Part shown: piece after piece, positions 14,472-21,287 of the stretch
How the letters are laid out: the number at the start of each line of letters is the position of its first letter
How positions within the stretch are numbered: the first letter of the stretch is position 1
Assembly (NCBI GenBank): GCA_900550185.1
Contig: URRN01000011.1
Location: forward strand, 1 to 21,553
Direction of reading: 5' to 3'
DNA length: 21,553 nucleotides
DNA from: an uncultured Collinsella sp.
GTDB lineage: Bacteria > Actinomycetota > Coriobacteriia > Coriobacteriales > Coriobacteriaceae
The notes under the pieces: generated by a model
What the model was told of the DNA's origin: nothing
What the model saw: the letters and a program-made list of their open reading frames with translations, nothing else
The model's database searches: none
Made by a program: the position numbers and the translations under genes

Positions 14472-14849
14472 TTACTTGAGGGTGACAGCAGCGCCAGCAG
14501 CCTCGAGCTTCTCCTTGGCAGCCTCGGCGTCCTCCTTCTTGGCACCCTCGAGAACAGCCTTGGGAGCGCCCTCGACGACCTCCTTGGCCTCCTTCAGGCC
14601 AAGGTTGGTGAGCTCACGGACGGCCTTGATGACCTGGATCTTGTTGTCGCCGAAGCCCTCGAGCACGACGTCAAACTCGGTCTTCTCCTCGGCCTCAGCA
14701 GCGCCAGCAGCGGGAGCGGCGACAACAGCAGCAGGAGCAGCGGCGGAAACGCCGAAGGTGTCCTCGATAGCCTTAACGAGCTCGGAAGCCTCGAGAAGGG
14801 TCATTTCCTTAAGAGCATCGATGATCTCATCGGTGGTAAGCTTAGCCAT
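14472..14849 (-). CDS. rplL: 50S ribosomal protein L7/L12
   Basis: Acidic stalk protein that recruits translational GTPases such as EF-G and EF-Tu. 125 residues, typical length. The N-terminal dimerisation domain (MAKLTTDEIIDALKEMTLLEASELVKAIEDTFGV) is followed by an Ala-rich hinge (about 36-53) and the C-terminal factor-binding domain (EFDVVLEGFGDNKIQVIKAVRE, GLKEAKEVVEGAP, to AAGAAVTLK). ATG with AAAGGAC upstream. It follows rplJ by 102 nt in the same operon and is terminated by a strong hairpin. Confidence 0.98.
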   Translation of the reverse strand: MAKLTTDEIIDALKEMTLLEASELVKAIEDTFGVSAAAPAAVVAAPAAGAAEAEEKTEFDVVLEGFGDNKIQVIKAVRELTNLGLKEAKEVVEGAPKAVLEGAKKEDAEAAKEKLEAAGAAVTLK

Positions 14850-14868
14850 TTCTAAGTCCTTTCGGTTT

Positions 14869-14936
14869 CCGTGCGGATGCACGGAGATCAGTTAAAACAC
14901 GGCGCGAATGCGCCAGGGGTGCGGCGTTGCCGCCGC
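14869..14936 (-). other. Three consecutive small hairpins between rplJ and rplL
   Basis: Perfect stems with 4-nt loops at 14869-14884 (CCGTGC/GCACGG), 14901-14914 (GGCGC/GCGCC) and 14921-14936 (GCGGCG/CGCCGC). On the minus strand the middle one is followed by GTGTTTTAA, like a weak terminator. They could set mRNA processing or the excess of L12 over L10, but no function is shown. Confidence 0.5.
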
Positions 14937-14951
14937 GGGTGAAAACAGCGA

Positions 14952-15473
14952 CTAGGCTGCCTTCTGCTCGGAGACCTGCTGGATCGAACGAGCGAGACCA
15001 GAGGAAACGCCGTTGACGCAGACAGCGATGTCGCGAGCGAAACCGGAGATGAGACCGGCGATCTGGCCGAGAAGCTGATCCTTGGTGGGCAGCTCGGCGA
15101 TAGCCTTAACATCATCAGCGGAAACGGCCTTGCCGTCGGAGATACCGCCCTTGATCTCAAGGACGCCCTTGGACTTAGCAGAGAAGTCCTTAAGGGCCTT
15201 AGCGGCCTCGACCGGCTCGGACTCGTAGAACACATAAGCGACGGGGCCGGCGAGGATCTCGTCGAGCTCGGGCTGCTCCTGGTTCTTGAGAGCGATCTTG
15301 ACCAGGTTGTTCTTGTAGACCTTCATCTCGGCGCCGCACTCGCGAAGCTGATGACGCAGCTCCTGAGCCTGCTTAACCGTCAGACCGTTGTAGTTGACGA
15401 CAAACAGACCGGCGTTCTCGGCGATACGGGACTCGATCTCTGCAACCTTGTCGATTTTGTACTGCTGGGGCAT
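14952..15473 (-). CDS. rplJ: 50S ribosomal protein L10
   Basis: Stalk-base protein that anchors L7/L12 dimers on 23S rRNA. 173 residues, typical. Begins MPQQYKIDKVAEIESRIAENAGLFVVNYNGLTVKQAQELR and contains the KVYKNNLVKIAL and GPVAYVF segments characteristic of L10. The ATG follows GGAGGTGTAATTT. It opens the rplJ-rplL operon, preceded by an L10 leader with an internal terminator and a strong promoter. rplK and rplA, usually upstream, are absent here; the upstream neighbour is an unrelated aminotransferase. Confidence 0.98.
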   Translation of the reverse strand: MPQQYKIDKVAEIESRIAENAGLFVVNYNGLTVKQAQELRHQLRECGAEMKVYKNNLVKIALKNQEQPELDEILAGPVAYVFYESEPVEAAKALKDFSAKSKGVLEIKGGISDGKAVSADDVKAIAELPTKDQLLGQIAGLISGFARDIAVCVNGVSSGLARSIQQVSEQKAA

Positions 15474-15537
15474 AAATTACACCTCCTCGAATTCTTTCCG
15501 GGCACGGTCCGCCACAAGGACGTGACGGGGGCATGTC

Positions 15538-15575
15538 CAAAAAGAAAGCCCCCGCGCTGCATGAGCGACGGGGGC
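15538..15575 (-). terminator. Attenuator terminator in the L10 leader
   Basis: Stem GCCCCCG + CGCT / AGCG + CGGGGGC (15548-15575) followed on the minus strand by TTTCTTTTT, within the rplJ 5' UTR about 65 nt before the ribosome-binding site. Its position between promoter and gene makes it a regulatory attenuator rather than an operon end. Confidence 0.85.
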
Positions 15576-15683
15576 GAGAAGACATATCTACTCGACCACC
15601 TCGGCTGGCGGGATATCCCATTAAGCTCGCGGGCGATGCCCGTTTGCACCGGCTGTCTCTGGCAGCGGATTCGTGCGTGAACC
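15576..15683 (-). ncRNA. Ribosomal protein L10 leader
   Basis: Minus-strand 5' UTR of rplJ carrying GACAGCCGGTGC, two small hairpins (GGGC-atc-GCCC and GGGATATCCC) and GCCGAGGTGG, which match the layout of the L10 leader RNA known from Gram-positives. L10 (with L12) binds such leaders to promote termination at the hairpin that follows. The start is set from the predicted promoter. Confidence 0.75.
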
Positions 15684-15689
15684 GAAAGT

Positions 15690-15718
15690 ATTATGGCGGG
15701 GACCCCGGCGTCGGTCAA
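15690..15718 (-). promoter_or_regulatory. rplJL promoter
   Basis: TTGACC (15713-15718), 17-nt spacer, CATAAT (15690-15695) on the minus strand: 5/6 at both boxes with ideal spacing. The -35 box overlaps the outer arm of the adjacent palindromic element. Confidence 0.75.
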
Positions 15719-15929
15719 CGGAAACCCTGGCTGCACACAATTCCACCATCTCGGTCGCGCCGCCAGAGGCCAGGCGCAAACTTTTCGCTCGGTCAGGTCC
15801 TGGGCTCGCACGAAGAGCACATTTAGTGCTCTTCGGCTCGTGCGGAATCTACGAAAAGTTTGCGCCTGGCCTCTGGCGGCGCGACCTGTAGTGACTTTGG
15901 GGCAGCCAGGGTTTCCGTTGGCTGACGCC
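15707..15929. repeat. 223-bp palindromic element
   Basis: Arms pair in perfect blocks: GGCGTC/GACGCC at the ends (15707-15712, 15924-15929), 19 bp (15716-15734 with 15902-15920) and 35 bp (15753-15787 with 15852-15886), around a central 10-bp stem (15811-15820 with 15826-15835; loop ATTTA). No transposase is inside, and the open frames across it are by-products of the palindrome. It may be a MITE-like insertion; as RNA it would form a very long hairpin that could stop transcription from the aminotransferase gene. Confidence 0.85.
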
Positions 15930-15979
15930 CCCACTCATAAGCCTTAAGTCGGTGGGCTGATGGGTTGGGTCCCGTTGGG

Positions 15980-17116
15980 CTACAGGGTTGAAACGAAGGT
16001 GGATAGGCGGTGGAGGCCTTCGTCTAGGTCTTTGTCGGAGACACAGTAGCTTAGGCGGATGTGGCCTTCGGTGCCGAAGCAGTTTCCGGGGACTAGGGCT
16101 ACGTTGGCCTCTTTGATGGCTTTGATGCAGAAGCCTTCGCTTGTCAGGCCGAATTGTTTGATGCTGGGGAAGGCGTAGAAGGCGCCTGCCGGTTCCACTA
16201 CGTCGAGGCCCATGGCGTCTAAGGCTGCGAGTACGCGTTCGCGGCGGGCTCGGTAGACTTTGAGCATGGGGGTTGGGTCGACGGTCAGGGCTCGGGCTGC
16301 GGCGTCCATCTCAAAGGAGACGGCGCTCGATACTAGGTATTGGTGGGCTTTTGCGATCTCGGCGATGACGGGGGCTGCGGCTGCAAGCCAGCCCAAGCGC
16401 CAGCCGGTCATGGCCCAAGGTTTGGAGAAGCTCTCGATAACCACTGTCTGCTCGCGTAGCTCCGGGTGTCGCTGGGCGAAGCGCTCGTAGCCGTCCACAT
16501 AGACGAGGCGGTTGTATACGTCATCGCAGACTACGTAGATGCCCGCCTGCTCCGCCACGTGTGCCACGGCGTCGAGCGATGCCGCGTCGAGGATGCAGCC
16601 CGTGGGGTTGTTGGGCGAGCAGATGACGATGGCCTTGGTCGCCGGCGTCACACAGGCGCGAAGCGCATCCTCGTCAATCTGAAATTGCGCAGGCTCCGTA
16701 TCCAAAAAGACCGCTTTGGCGTGATTGGCCACGACGATGCTCTCGTACAGGCCAAAGGCCGGCGTGGGGATAATGACCTCGTCGCCGGGGTTGAGCATGG
16801 CCAAAAACGTAGCCGACAGGGCCTCGGTCGCGCCGTCGGTCAGGATGACCTCGTCGGCCGGAAACGTAAGGCCCGCGTCCCCCATGTAGGCAGATAGCGC
16901 CTCACGCAGGGCGGGGCGACCGTTGTTGGGCGGATAGTGTGTGTCACCGCGGTCCAGTGCGGCGGTCACCTCGGCGCTAATCACATCGGGCGTGGGAAAA
17001 TCGGGCTCGCCAAGCGCAAGCGCGATGCACCCTGGGTGCTGAGCGGCGAGCGCGTTAATCCGACGAATGCCGGAGGGCTTGAGCGTGGCAAGCGAGGTGT
17101 TCATAGGCAGACGCAT
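15980..17116 (-). CDS. Class I/II PLP-dependent aminotransferase
   Basis: 378-residue fold-type I aminotransferase, cytoplasmic. The N-terminal pattern LALGEPDFPTPD (33-44) and HYPPNNGRPALREAL (60-74) are typical of the aspartate/aromatic (AspC/PatA-like) branch. PLP-binding features: DGATEAL (94-100), SPNNPTG (167-173, with N170), CDDVYNRL (197-204) and Schiff-base Lys232 in SFSKPWAMTGWRLGW; HIRLSYC near the end holds the carboxylate-binding Arg. Substrate cannot be fixed from sequence. The ATG at 17116 is supported by GAAAGGA; a second Met four codons on is less well placed. It is divergent from the plus-strand gene at 17210 (93-nt shared spacer) and ends before the palindromic element. Confidence 0.92.
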   Translation of the reverse strand: MRLPMNTSLATLKPSGIRRINALAAQHPGCIALALGEPDFPTPDVISAEVTAALDRGDTHYPPNNGRPALREALSAYMGDAGLTFPADEVILTDGATEALSATFLAMLNPGDEVIIPTPAFGLYESIVVANHAKAVFLDTEPAQFQIDEDALRACVTPATKAIVICSPNNPTGCILDAASLDAVAHVAEQAGIYVVCDDVYNRLVYVDGYERFAQRHPELREQTVVIESFSKPWAMTGWRLGWLAAAAPVIAEIAKAHQYLVSSAVSFEMDAAARALTVDPTPMLKVYRARRERVLAALDAMGLDVVEPAGAFYAFPSIKQFGLTSEGFCIKAIKEANVALVPGNCFGTEGHIRLSYCVSDKDLDEGLHRLSTFVSTL

Positions 17117-17209
17117 GGCGTTCCTTTCGTAAGGGTTGCACTAGGATAGCGCGGCGAGGCGCTGCCAGACGGTGTAACCTAAACGGAAACCAACCGGAAA
17201 GGAGGCGGC

Positions 17210-17872
17210 ATGGAGACGGCCGCGCGCGGCGATGTACCAAAAACACTGCATAGCATCGCGTTTGTCAGTATTCCCGAGAGCACCGATCTTGAGTTTTTGC
17301 TCTGGGACCTGCAGGATGCCATCACGGCCTATGCCCGGCTTTCCGGCACCGCGCTCCCCCGCCCGGTCGACTTGAAGGCAAATGACGCCGGCAGCGTTGC
17401 CGATGGCATCGTGCTGGCCATTGAAGATGTGGCTGACGATGAGACGTTGACTGCTACCGAGCAGGCGCTTGAGCGCTTTGGCGGTACGGGAACGCGCGTC
17501 TATGCCGCGATCCGAGCCGCACAAGAGGGCGCTGAGCAGGCGCGTGGGACCGCCGTTCGCCTGCACAAGGCATGTGAGCGCCATGACCAATTGTGGTGTG
17601 GCGGCGTTGCCATCTGCGCCGGCAGCGGCATCGCAGCGCTTCGCCATTCCCCGCGCATGGGACTCTTGCGGCGACCGTTTTCGGAGGCCATGGACAAGCT
17701 CGTGGGCGCCGTGCGCATGGGCTGTTCGGTTGAGCATGCGCAGCGACTTGGTGGTGGTAATGCCGAGGACGTCGACGCCGACGGCATGATTTGCACCGAG
17801 CCAGCCGTGCCCGCGCCGATCTGGCGAGGCGTTCTGAAACGTCTGGGTGCCCACGCTCAAACAAAAATCTAA
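17210..17872 (+). CDS. Hypothetical protein, weak flavodoxin/FMN-reductase-like features
   Basis: 220 residues; the only plus-strand gene I accept. An excellent AAAGGAGG ribosome-binding site and GC-rich codon use support it. The pattern is alpha/beta: a strand HSIAFVSIP near the N-terminus, ADGIVLAIEDV (about 64-74), GTRVYAAI, a helix ending in KACERHDQLW, then CGGVAICAGSGIA. The last two resemble the late strands of flavodoxin-like NAD(P)H-dependent reductases, but the FMN-binding N-terminal loop is not recognisable, so function is unknown. It is convergent with the glycosylase gene, one base apart and with no terminator between. A role with the divergent aminotransferase is possible but not shown. 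Confidence 0.72.
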   Translation: METAARGDVPKTLHSIAFVSIPESTDLEFLLWDLQDAITAYARLSGTALPRPVDLKANDAGSVADGIVLAIEDVADDETLTATEQALERFGGTGTRVYAAIRAAQEGAEQARGTAVRLHKACERHDQLWCGGVAICAGSGIAALRHSPRMGLLRRPFSEAMDKLVGAVRMGCSVEHAQRLGGGNAEDVDADGMICTEPAVPAPIWRGVLKRLGAHAQTKI

Positions 17873-17873
17873 A

Positions 17874-18437
17874 TTAAATAACAGCCCAGTCAACGGCTTC
17901 ACTCCAACGCTCGACAAGCCGCTCCAAACGCCACGCCGCGTTGGCAGGACTCGTCGACGGCAGCACGATGGCGGGTAGCCCCGTCCGCTCTTGTAGATAG
18001 CGTTTGTAGAGCCGCCCGGCCGCGCCGCCGTTGCAGATAACGACCTCAATCGGCGTGACATCGGTAATGCGCTCGACATGCGCCGGAACGACGTTTTTGA
18101 TGCTCGCGTCGCTTGAGCCCTTGATGTCACAGCTCTCGATCACGTCCCACAGGGCCACGCCGCCGTTGAGCAGCATAGCCCGCTTGGCAGCAACCGAGGC
18201 GTCGAGCGTCGCGGGCTCGCCGCTCGCCAAAGAGTCTCCCTCGTTGGGCGGCACGGGCACACCGAGGCACGCGGCCATCACACGCCAAAAGCGATTCTGA
18301 GGGTTGCCGTAATAAAAGGCGTTGGCGCGCGAAAGCACCGAGGGAAACGACCCCAGCACCAAAACGCGCGAGTGCTGGTCGAACACGGGCTCAAACCCAT
18401 GCTCAATATGTTGATAGCCCTCGTCGGACGCAGCCAT
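17874..18437 (-). CDS. DNA-deoxyinosine glycosylase (UDG superfamily, family 6)
   Basis: Base-excision repair enzyme expected to remove hypoxanthine (deaminated adenine) and possibly other damaged bases from DNA. 187 residues, normal length. Motif 1 is GSFPSVLSRANAFYYGNPQNRFW, about residues 29-51, in the typical GSxPSxxS...YY..P.N.FW form. The middle carries WDVIESCDIKGSSDASI (97-113). The late motif LPSTSPANA (159-167) is the family's second active-site loop. ATG 3 nt after the stop of the amylase gene, so probably co-transcribed with it; GAGGG lies upstream. It ends tail to tail with the plus-strand gene. Confidence 0.88.
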   Translation of the reverse strand: MAASDEGYQHIEHGFEPVFDQHSRVLVLGSFPSVLSRANAFYYGNPQNRFWRVMAACLGVPVPPNEGDSLASGEPATLDASVAAKRAMLLNGGVALWDVIESCDIKGSSDASIKNVVPAHVERITDVTPIEVVICNGGAAGRLYKRYLQERTGLPAIVLPSTSPANAAWRLERLVERWSEAVDWAVI

Positions 18438-18440
18438 GGC

Positions 18441-19817
18441 CTAGGCCCTCAACAGATAGCGCACCTCGTAGGGTGCAAGCTCAAGGGCACCCGTTAGCTC
18501 GACTGTGGGCGCGCCGTCGGCAAGTAGGTCGGCAAAGGAGCCGTTGAGCTCGCCGGCTCCAAAGGTATAGGGCTCGTTCACGGCATTGACCGCCACGAGC
18601 ACCGTCGCGTCGTCGCAGGCGCGCTCGAACAGCAGCTGCTTGTTCTGGATCACCACGTTGCGATAGGCACCATAGTTGAGGGCACGGGCCGCCGCGTCGT
18701 CTGCCGAGCGCAGGTGCGCGAGCTGCTTGATGAAGGCCGTCAGCTCGTTGGGCGCAGGCTCATCGAGCGCAGGTCGCAGCGCCCAATCGCCATCGGGGCC
18801 GCCCTTTTCGCCAAGAATCCCCCACTCGCTGCCATAGTAGACGCACGGGGTGCCCGGCATGCCAAAGAGCATGCCATAAGCGGGGCGCAGACAGGACTTG
18901 TCGGTAAGGATGCTCGCCAGGCGCGGCACATCGTGGTTGTCGACAAACGACAGCAGATGTTTGCCGCGGTAGATGCACCACGGATCGCCGCCAAACTGGC
19001 GGTGCAGCGAATGGGCGATCTCGAACATGTTGACCGAGTTAAAGCTGGAATACAGGCCCTTGTAGCACTCGTAATTAGTGCACGAGTCGAGCATCTCGTC
19101 GTTGACGATCTGATTGTAGTCGCCGTGGAGCGTCTCGCCGATGAGCACAAAGCCGGGCTTGAGCTCACGGGTAAAGGAGTGTAGGCGGCGCATAAAGTCG
19201 CGGTCAAGCATATAGGCAACGTCCAGGCGCAGGCCGTCGACGCCAAAGACGTCGGCCCAACGGCGCACGGACTCGAGCAGGTAATCGACCACAGCGGGAT
19301 TTTGCAGGTTGAGCTTCACAAGCTCAAAATGGCCTTCCCAGCCCTCGTACCAAAAGCCGTCGCCATAGCAGGAGTCGCCGTCAAAGCTAATGTGGAACCA
19401 GTCCTTGTAGGGCGAGTCCCACTTGCGCTCCTGCACATCGCGGAAGGCCCAAAAACCGCGGCCGACGTGGTTGAAGACGGCATCGAGCACCACGCGGATA
19501 CCATGGGCATGCAGCGTGTCGCATACGGCGGCAAAGTCGGCGTCCCCACCCAGGCGGCGGTCGATGTGGCGCAGGCTGCGCGTATCGTAGCCGTGGCTAT
19601 CAGACTCGAGCGGCGGATTGATCAGCACAGCGCCAATACCGAGTTTTTGCAGGTAGTCGGCCCATTGGGCAATCTTCATGATGGGCGCATCGGGGTTTGG
19701 CGCGGCGTTGACAGCCTGGGCGAGCTCATCCTCGACAACGGGCGCGGCGTTTTCGCGCGGAGCTCCGCAAAAGCCCAGCGGATAGATCTGATAGAACGTC
19801 GTCTCGTATGCCCACAT
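18441..19817 (-). CDS. GH13 alpha-amylase family enzyme (maltodextrin-type)
   Basis: 458-residue glycoside hydrolase family 13 protein with no signal peptide, so it likely acts on imported maltodextrins or glycogen-derived oligosaccharides in the cytoplasm. The four GH13 regions are intact: DAVFNH (112-117), GLRLDVA with nucleophile D199, GETL with acid/base E228, and FVDNHD with D296. The C-terminal ~100 residues form the beta-sandwich domain C. The ATG follows GGGAGGTTGCT; a TACAAT -10 box stands at 19853-19858, without a clear -35. Followed 3 nt later by the glycosylase gene. The exact specificity (alpha-amylase, neopullulanase or cyclomaltodextrinase) cannot be decided. Confidence 0.9.
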   Translation of the reverse strand: MWAYETTFYQIYPLGFCGAPRENAAPVVEDELAQAVNAAPNPDAPIMKIAQWADYLQKLGIGAVLINPPLESDSHGYDTRSLRHIDRRLGGDADFAAVCDTLHAHGIRVVLDAVFNHVGRGFWAFRDVQERKWDSPYKDWFHISFDGDSCYGDGFWYEGWEGHFELVKLNLQNPAVVDYLLESVRRWADVFGVDGLRLDVAYMLDRDFMRRLHSFTRELKPGFVLIGETLHGDYNQIVNDEMLDSCTNYECYKGLYSSFNSVNMFEIAHSLHRQFGGDPWCIYRGKHLLSFVDNHDVPRLASILTDKSCLRPAYGMLFGMPGTPCVYYGSEWGILGEKGGPDGDWALRPALDEPAPNELTAFIKQLAHLRSADDAAARALNYGAYRNVVIQNKQLLFERACDDATVLVAVNAVNEPYTFGAGELNGSFADLLADGAPTVELTGALELAPYEVRYLLRA

Positions 19818-19891
19818 AGCAACCTCCCGGTAAGCTCAACACAACGACATCCATTGTATGCCCGCCGCGTATCCCCTCCCCCAAAATAAGT

Positions 19892-19952
19892 TGCGGTGAA
19901 ATAATTCCTGCTTGGGCCTTCAGAGGCCTTAAACAGGAGCTATTCCACCGCA
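19892..19952. repeat. REP-like hairpin between MFS and amylase genes
   Basis: 19-nt arms TGCGGTG-AATA--TCCTG (19892-19910 and 19934-19952; 16 of 19 pair) enclose an inner GGCCT-tcag-AGGCC-type stem. On the minus strand it is followed by ACTTATTTT, so it could terminate the upstream MFS transcript. The arm mismatches look like a diverged dispersed repeat. Confidence 0.65.
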
Positions 19953-19970
19953 GCTGATGAGGGGACGTGA

Positions 19971-21167
19971 TTAGGCGACGGGCTTTGCGCGGCGTATGGC
20001 CGGGAACAGCACCGTGATGGCGAGGATGACGCCCACGACGGTAATCGCCCCGCCCGCGAAGCCAATCCAAGCGATACCGGGACCCGAAACCACGGCGCCA
20101 CCGATTGCGGTGCCCGTGCCGATACCCAGATTGAACAGGCCCGAGAAGATCGACATGGCGACGGCCGACGAATCCGCCGGTGTGTACTTGATGAGCTCGG
20201 CCTGAAACGCCACGTTAAAGGCCGTGGCGCAGCAGCCCCATAGCGCGCAAACAGCGAGAACGGCGACGAGCGACGGTGCAACCGGACCCATGAGCAGCAG
20301 AGCCACCGGCACGCCGGAGAGCGTGATAGCCAAGAACGGGAAGCGATGCCCATCGAACAGACGGCCGAACAGCCAGCTTCCGAGCAGACCAGAGCAGCCG
20401 AACGCCGTCAGCGTCATGGTAATAGCGCTTGCGTCGACGTGTGCGACCTGCGCCAGGAACGGCTCGATATAGCTGTAACCCGCATAATAGCCGGTTGCCA
20501 TAAAGACCGTGACCGCGTAGAGCGCGATCAGGAACGGGTTCTTGAGCAGCACGGGCAGCTGTTTGACGGTAAAGCGCTCACCCGCCGGCATAGCCGGAAA
20601 CACCGCGGCTTGGTACACCACCGCGGCGGCAGAGAAGGCACCGACCACGGCGAATGTCATGCGCCAGCCCACGGCCAAGCCAATGGCGCGACCGAGAGGC
20701 AGGCCAAAGATCTGCGCGATGGACGAGCCCGTAGCGATCATGCTGATGGCGAGCGCGCCGTGGCGAGTGTCAACCAGGCGCGAGGCCATAATCGAGGCGA
20801 CTGACCAGAACACGGCATGTGCGCAAGCGACCACCAGGCGCGCGCAGACCAGGATGGGATAGGTCGGCGCCACAGCGGACAGGAACTGACCGAGCGAGAA
20901 CACGGCCAGCACGCCCAGCAGCATCCGCTTGAACTCAAAACGCGAAGCGAACATCATGAGCGGCAACGACAGCAGCATGACGCCCCAGGCATAGACCGAG
21001 ATCATGATGCCCGCCTGGGCCTCGGTGAGCGAGAACGACGCGGCGATATCAGTCAAAAGGCCGATGGGCATAAACTCCGACGTGTTGAACACGAACGCAC
21101 AGCAGGTGAGCCCGACGAGTGGGAGCCACTGCCTGAGCGTGATGCCGTCTTGCCTTGCCTGACTCAT
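19971..21167 (-). CDS. MFS efflux transporter, SotB-like
   Basis: 398-residue, 12-helix major facilitator of the DHA1 drug/sugar efflux type in the cytoplasmic membrane. Resemblance to SotB is clear in NTSEFMPIGLLTDIA near the N-terminus, ISVYAWGVMLLSLP (helix 2), ARLVVACAHAVFWSVAS (helix 4), LPLGRAIGLAVGWRMTF and GYSYIEPF. Likely proton-driven export of sugars, analogues or drugs; substrate unknown. The ATG at 21167 is chosen because GGAG lies 9 nt upstream; an in-frame TTG at 21182 would overlap that site. It is flanked by a TATAAT promoter upstream and a hairpin repeat downstream, so likely monocistronic. Confidence 0.9.
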   Translation of the reverse strand: MSQARQDGITLRQWLPLVGLTCCAFVFNTSEFMPIGLLTDIAASFSLTEAQAGIMISVYAWGVMLLSLPLMMFASRFEFKRMLLGVLAVFSLGQFLSAVAPTYPILVCARLVVACAHAVFWSVASIMASRLVDTRHGALAISMIATGSSIAQIFGLPLGRAIGLAVGWRMTFAVVGAFSAAAVVYQAAVFPAMPAGERFTVKQLPVLLKNPFLIALYAVTVFMATGYYAGYSYIEPFLAQVAHVDASAITMTLTAFGCSGLLGSWLFGRLFDGHRFPFLAITLSGVPVALLLMGPVAPSLVAVLAVCALWGCCATAFNVAFQAELIKYTPADSSAVAMSIFSGLFNLGIGTGTAIGGAVVSGPGIAWIGFAGGAITVVGVILAITVLFPAIRRAKPVA

Positions 21168-21200
21168 ATATAACATCTCCAATCATTTTGAGCGGAGGCG

Positions 21201-21230
21201 ATTATATAGCAACGGTCCCGCATCCGTCAG
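21201..21230 (-). promoter_or_regulatory. Promoter of the MFS gene
   Basis: Perfect -10 TATAAT (21201-21206) on the minus strand with CTGACG (4/6) 18 nt upstream at 21225-21230. The -35 lies inside the hairpin at 21214-21246, so a bound protein or DNA structure there could affect initiation. Confidence 0.55.
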
Positions 21231-21246
21231 TAACGGACACGGGACC
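21214..21246. other. Hairpin/operator overlapping the MFS promoter
   Basis: GGTCCCG-ca-TCCGT-cagta-ACGGA-ca-CGGGACC: two perfect stem blocks with one 2x2 internal loop. It lies 41 nt past the feoB stop and may end feoB transcription, but no T-run follows on the minus strand, so an operator for the MFS gene is as likely. Confidence 0.6.
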
Positions 21247-21287
21247 GAAACAATTCGATACACAAAGGTTGCGCCGTCAATAAATAA

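Noticed and set aside
13231..14895. 554-codon plus-strand open frame over galU and rplL
   Set aside because: Crosses two terminators and two real genes on the other strand; low-complexity Ser/Ala translation over rplL.
15380..15934. Open frames on both strands across the palindromic element
   Set aside because: The same peptide fragments appear on both strands because of the inverted repeat; there is no ribosome-binding site, and the region holds the rplJ promoter and L10 leader.
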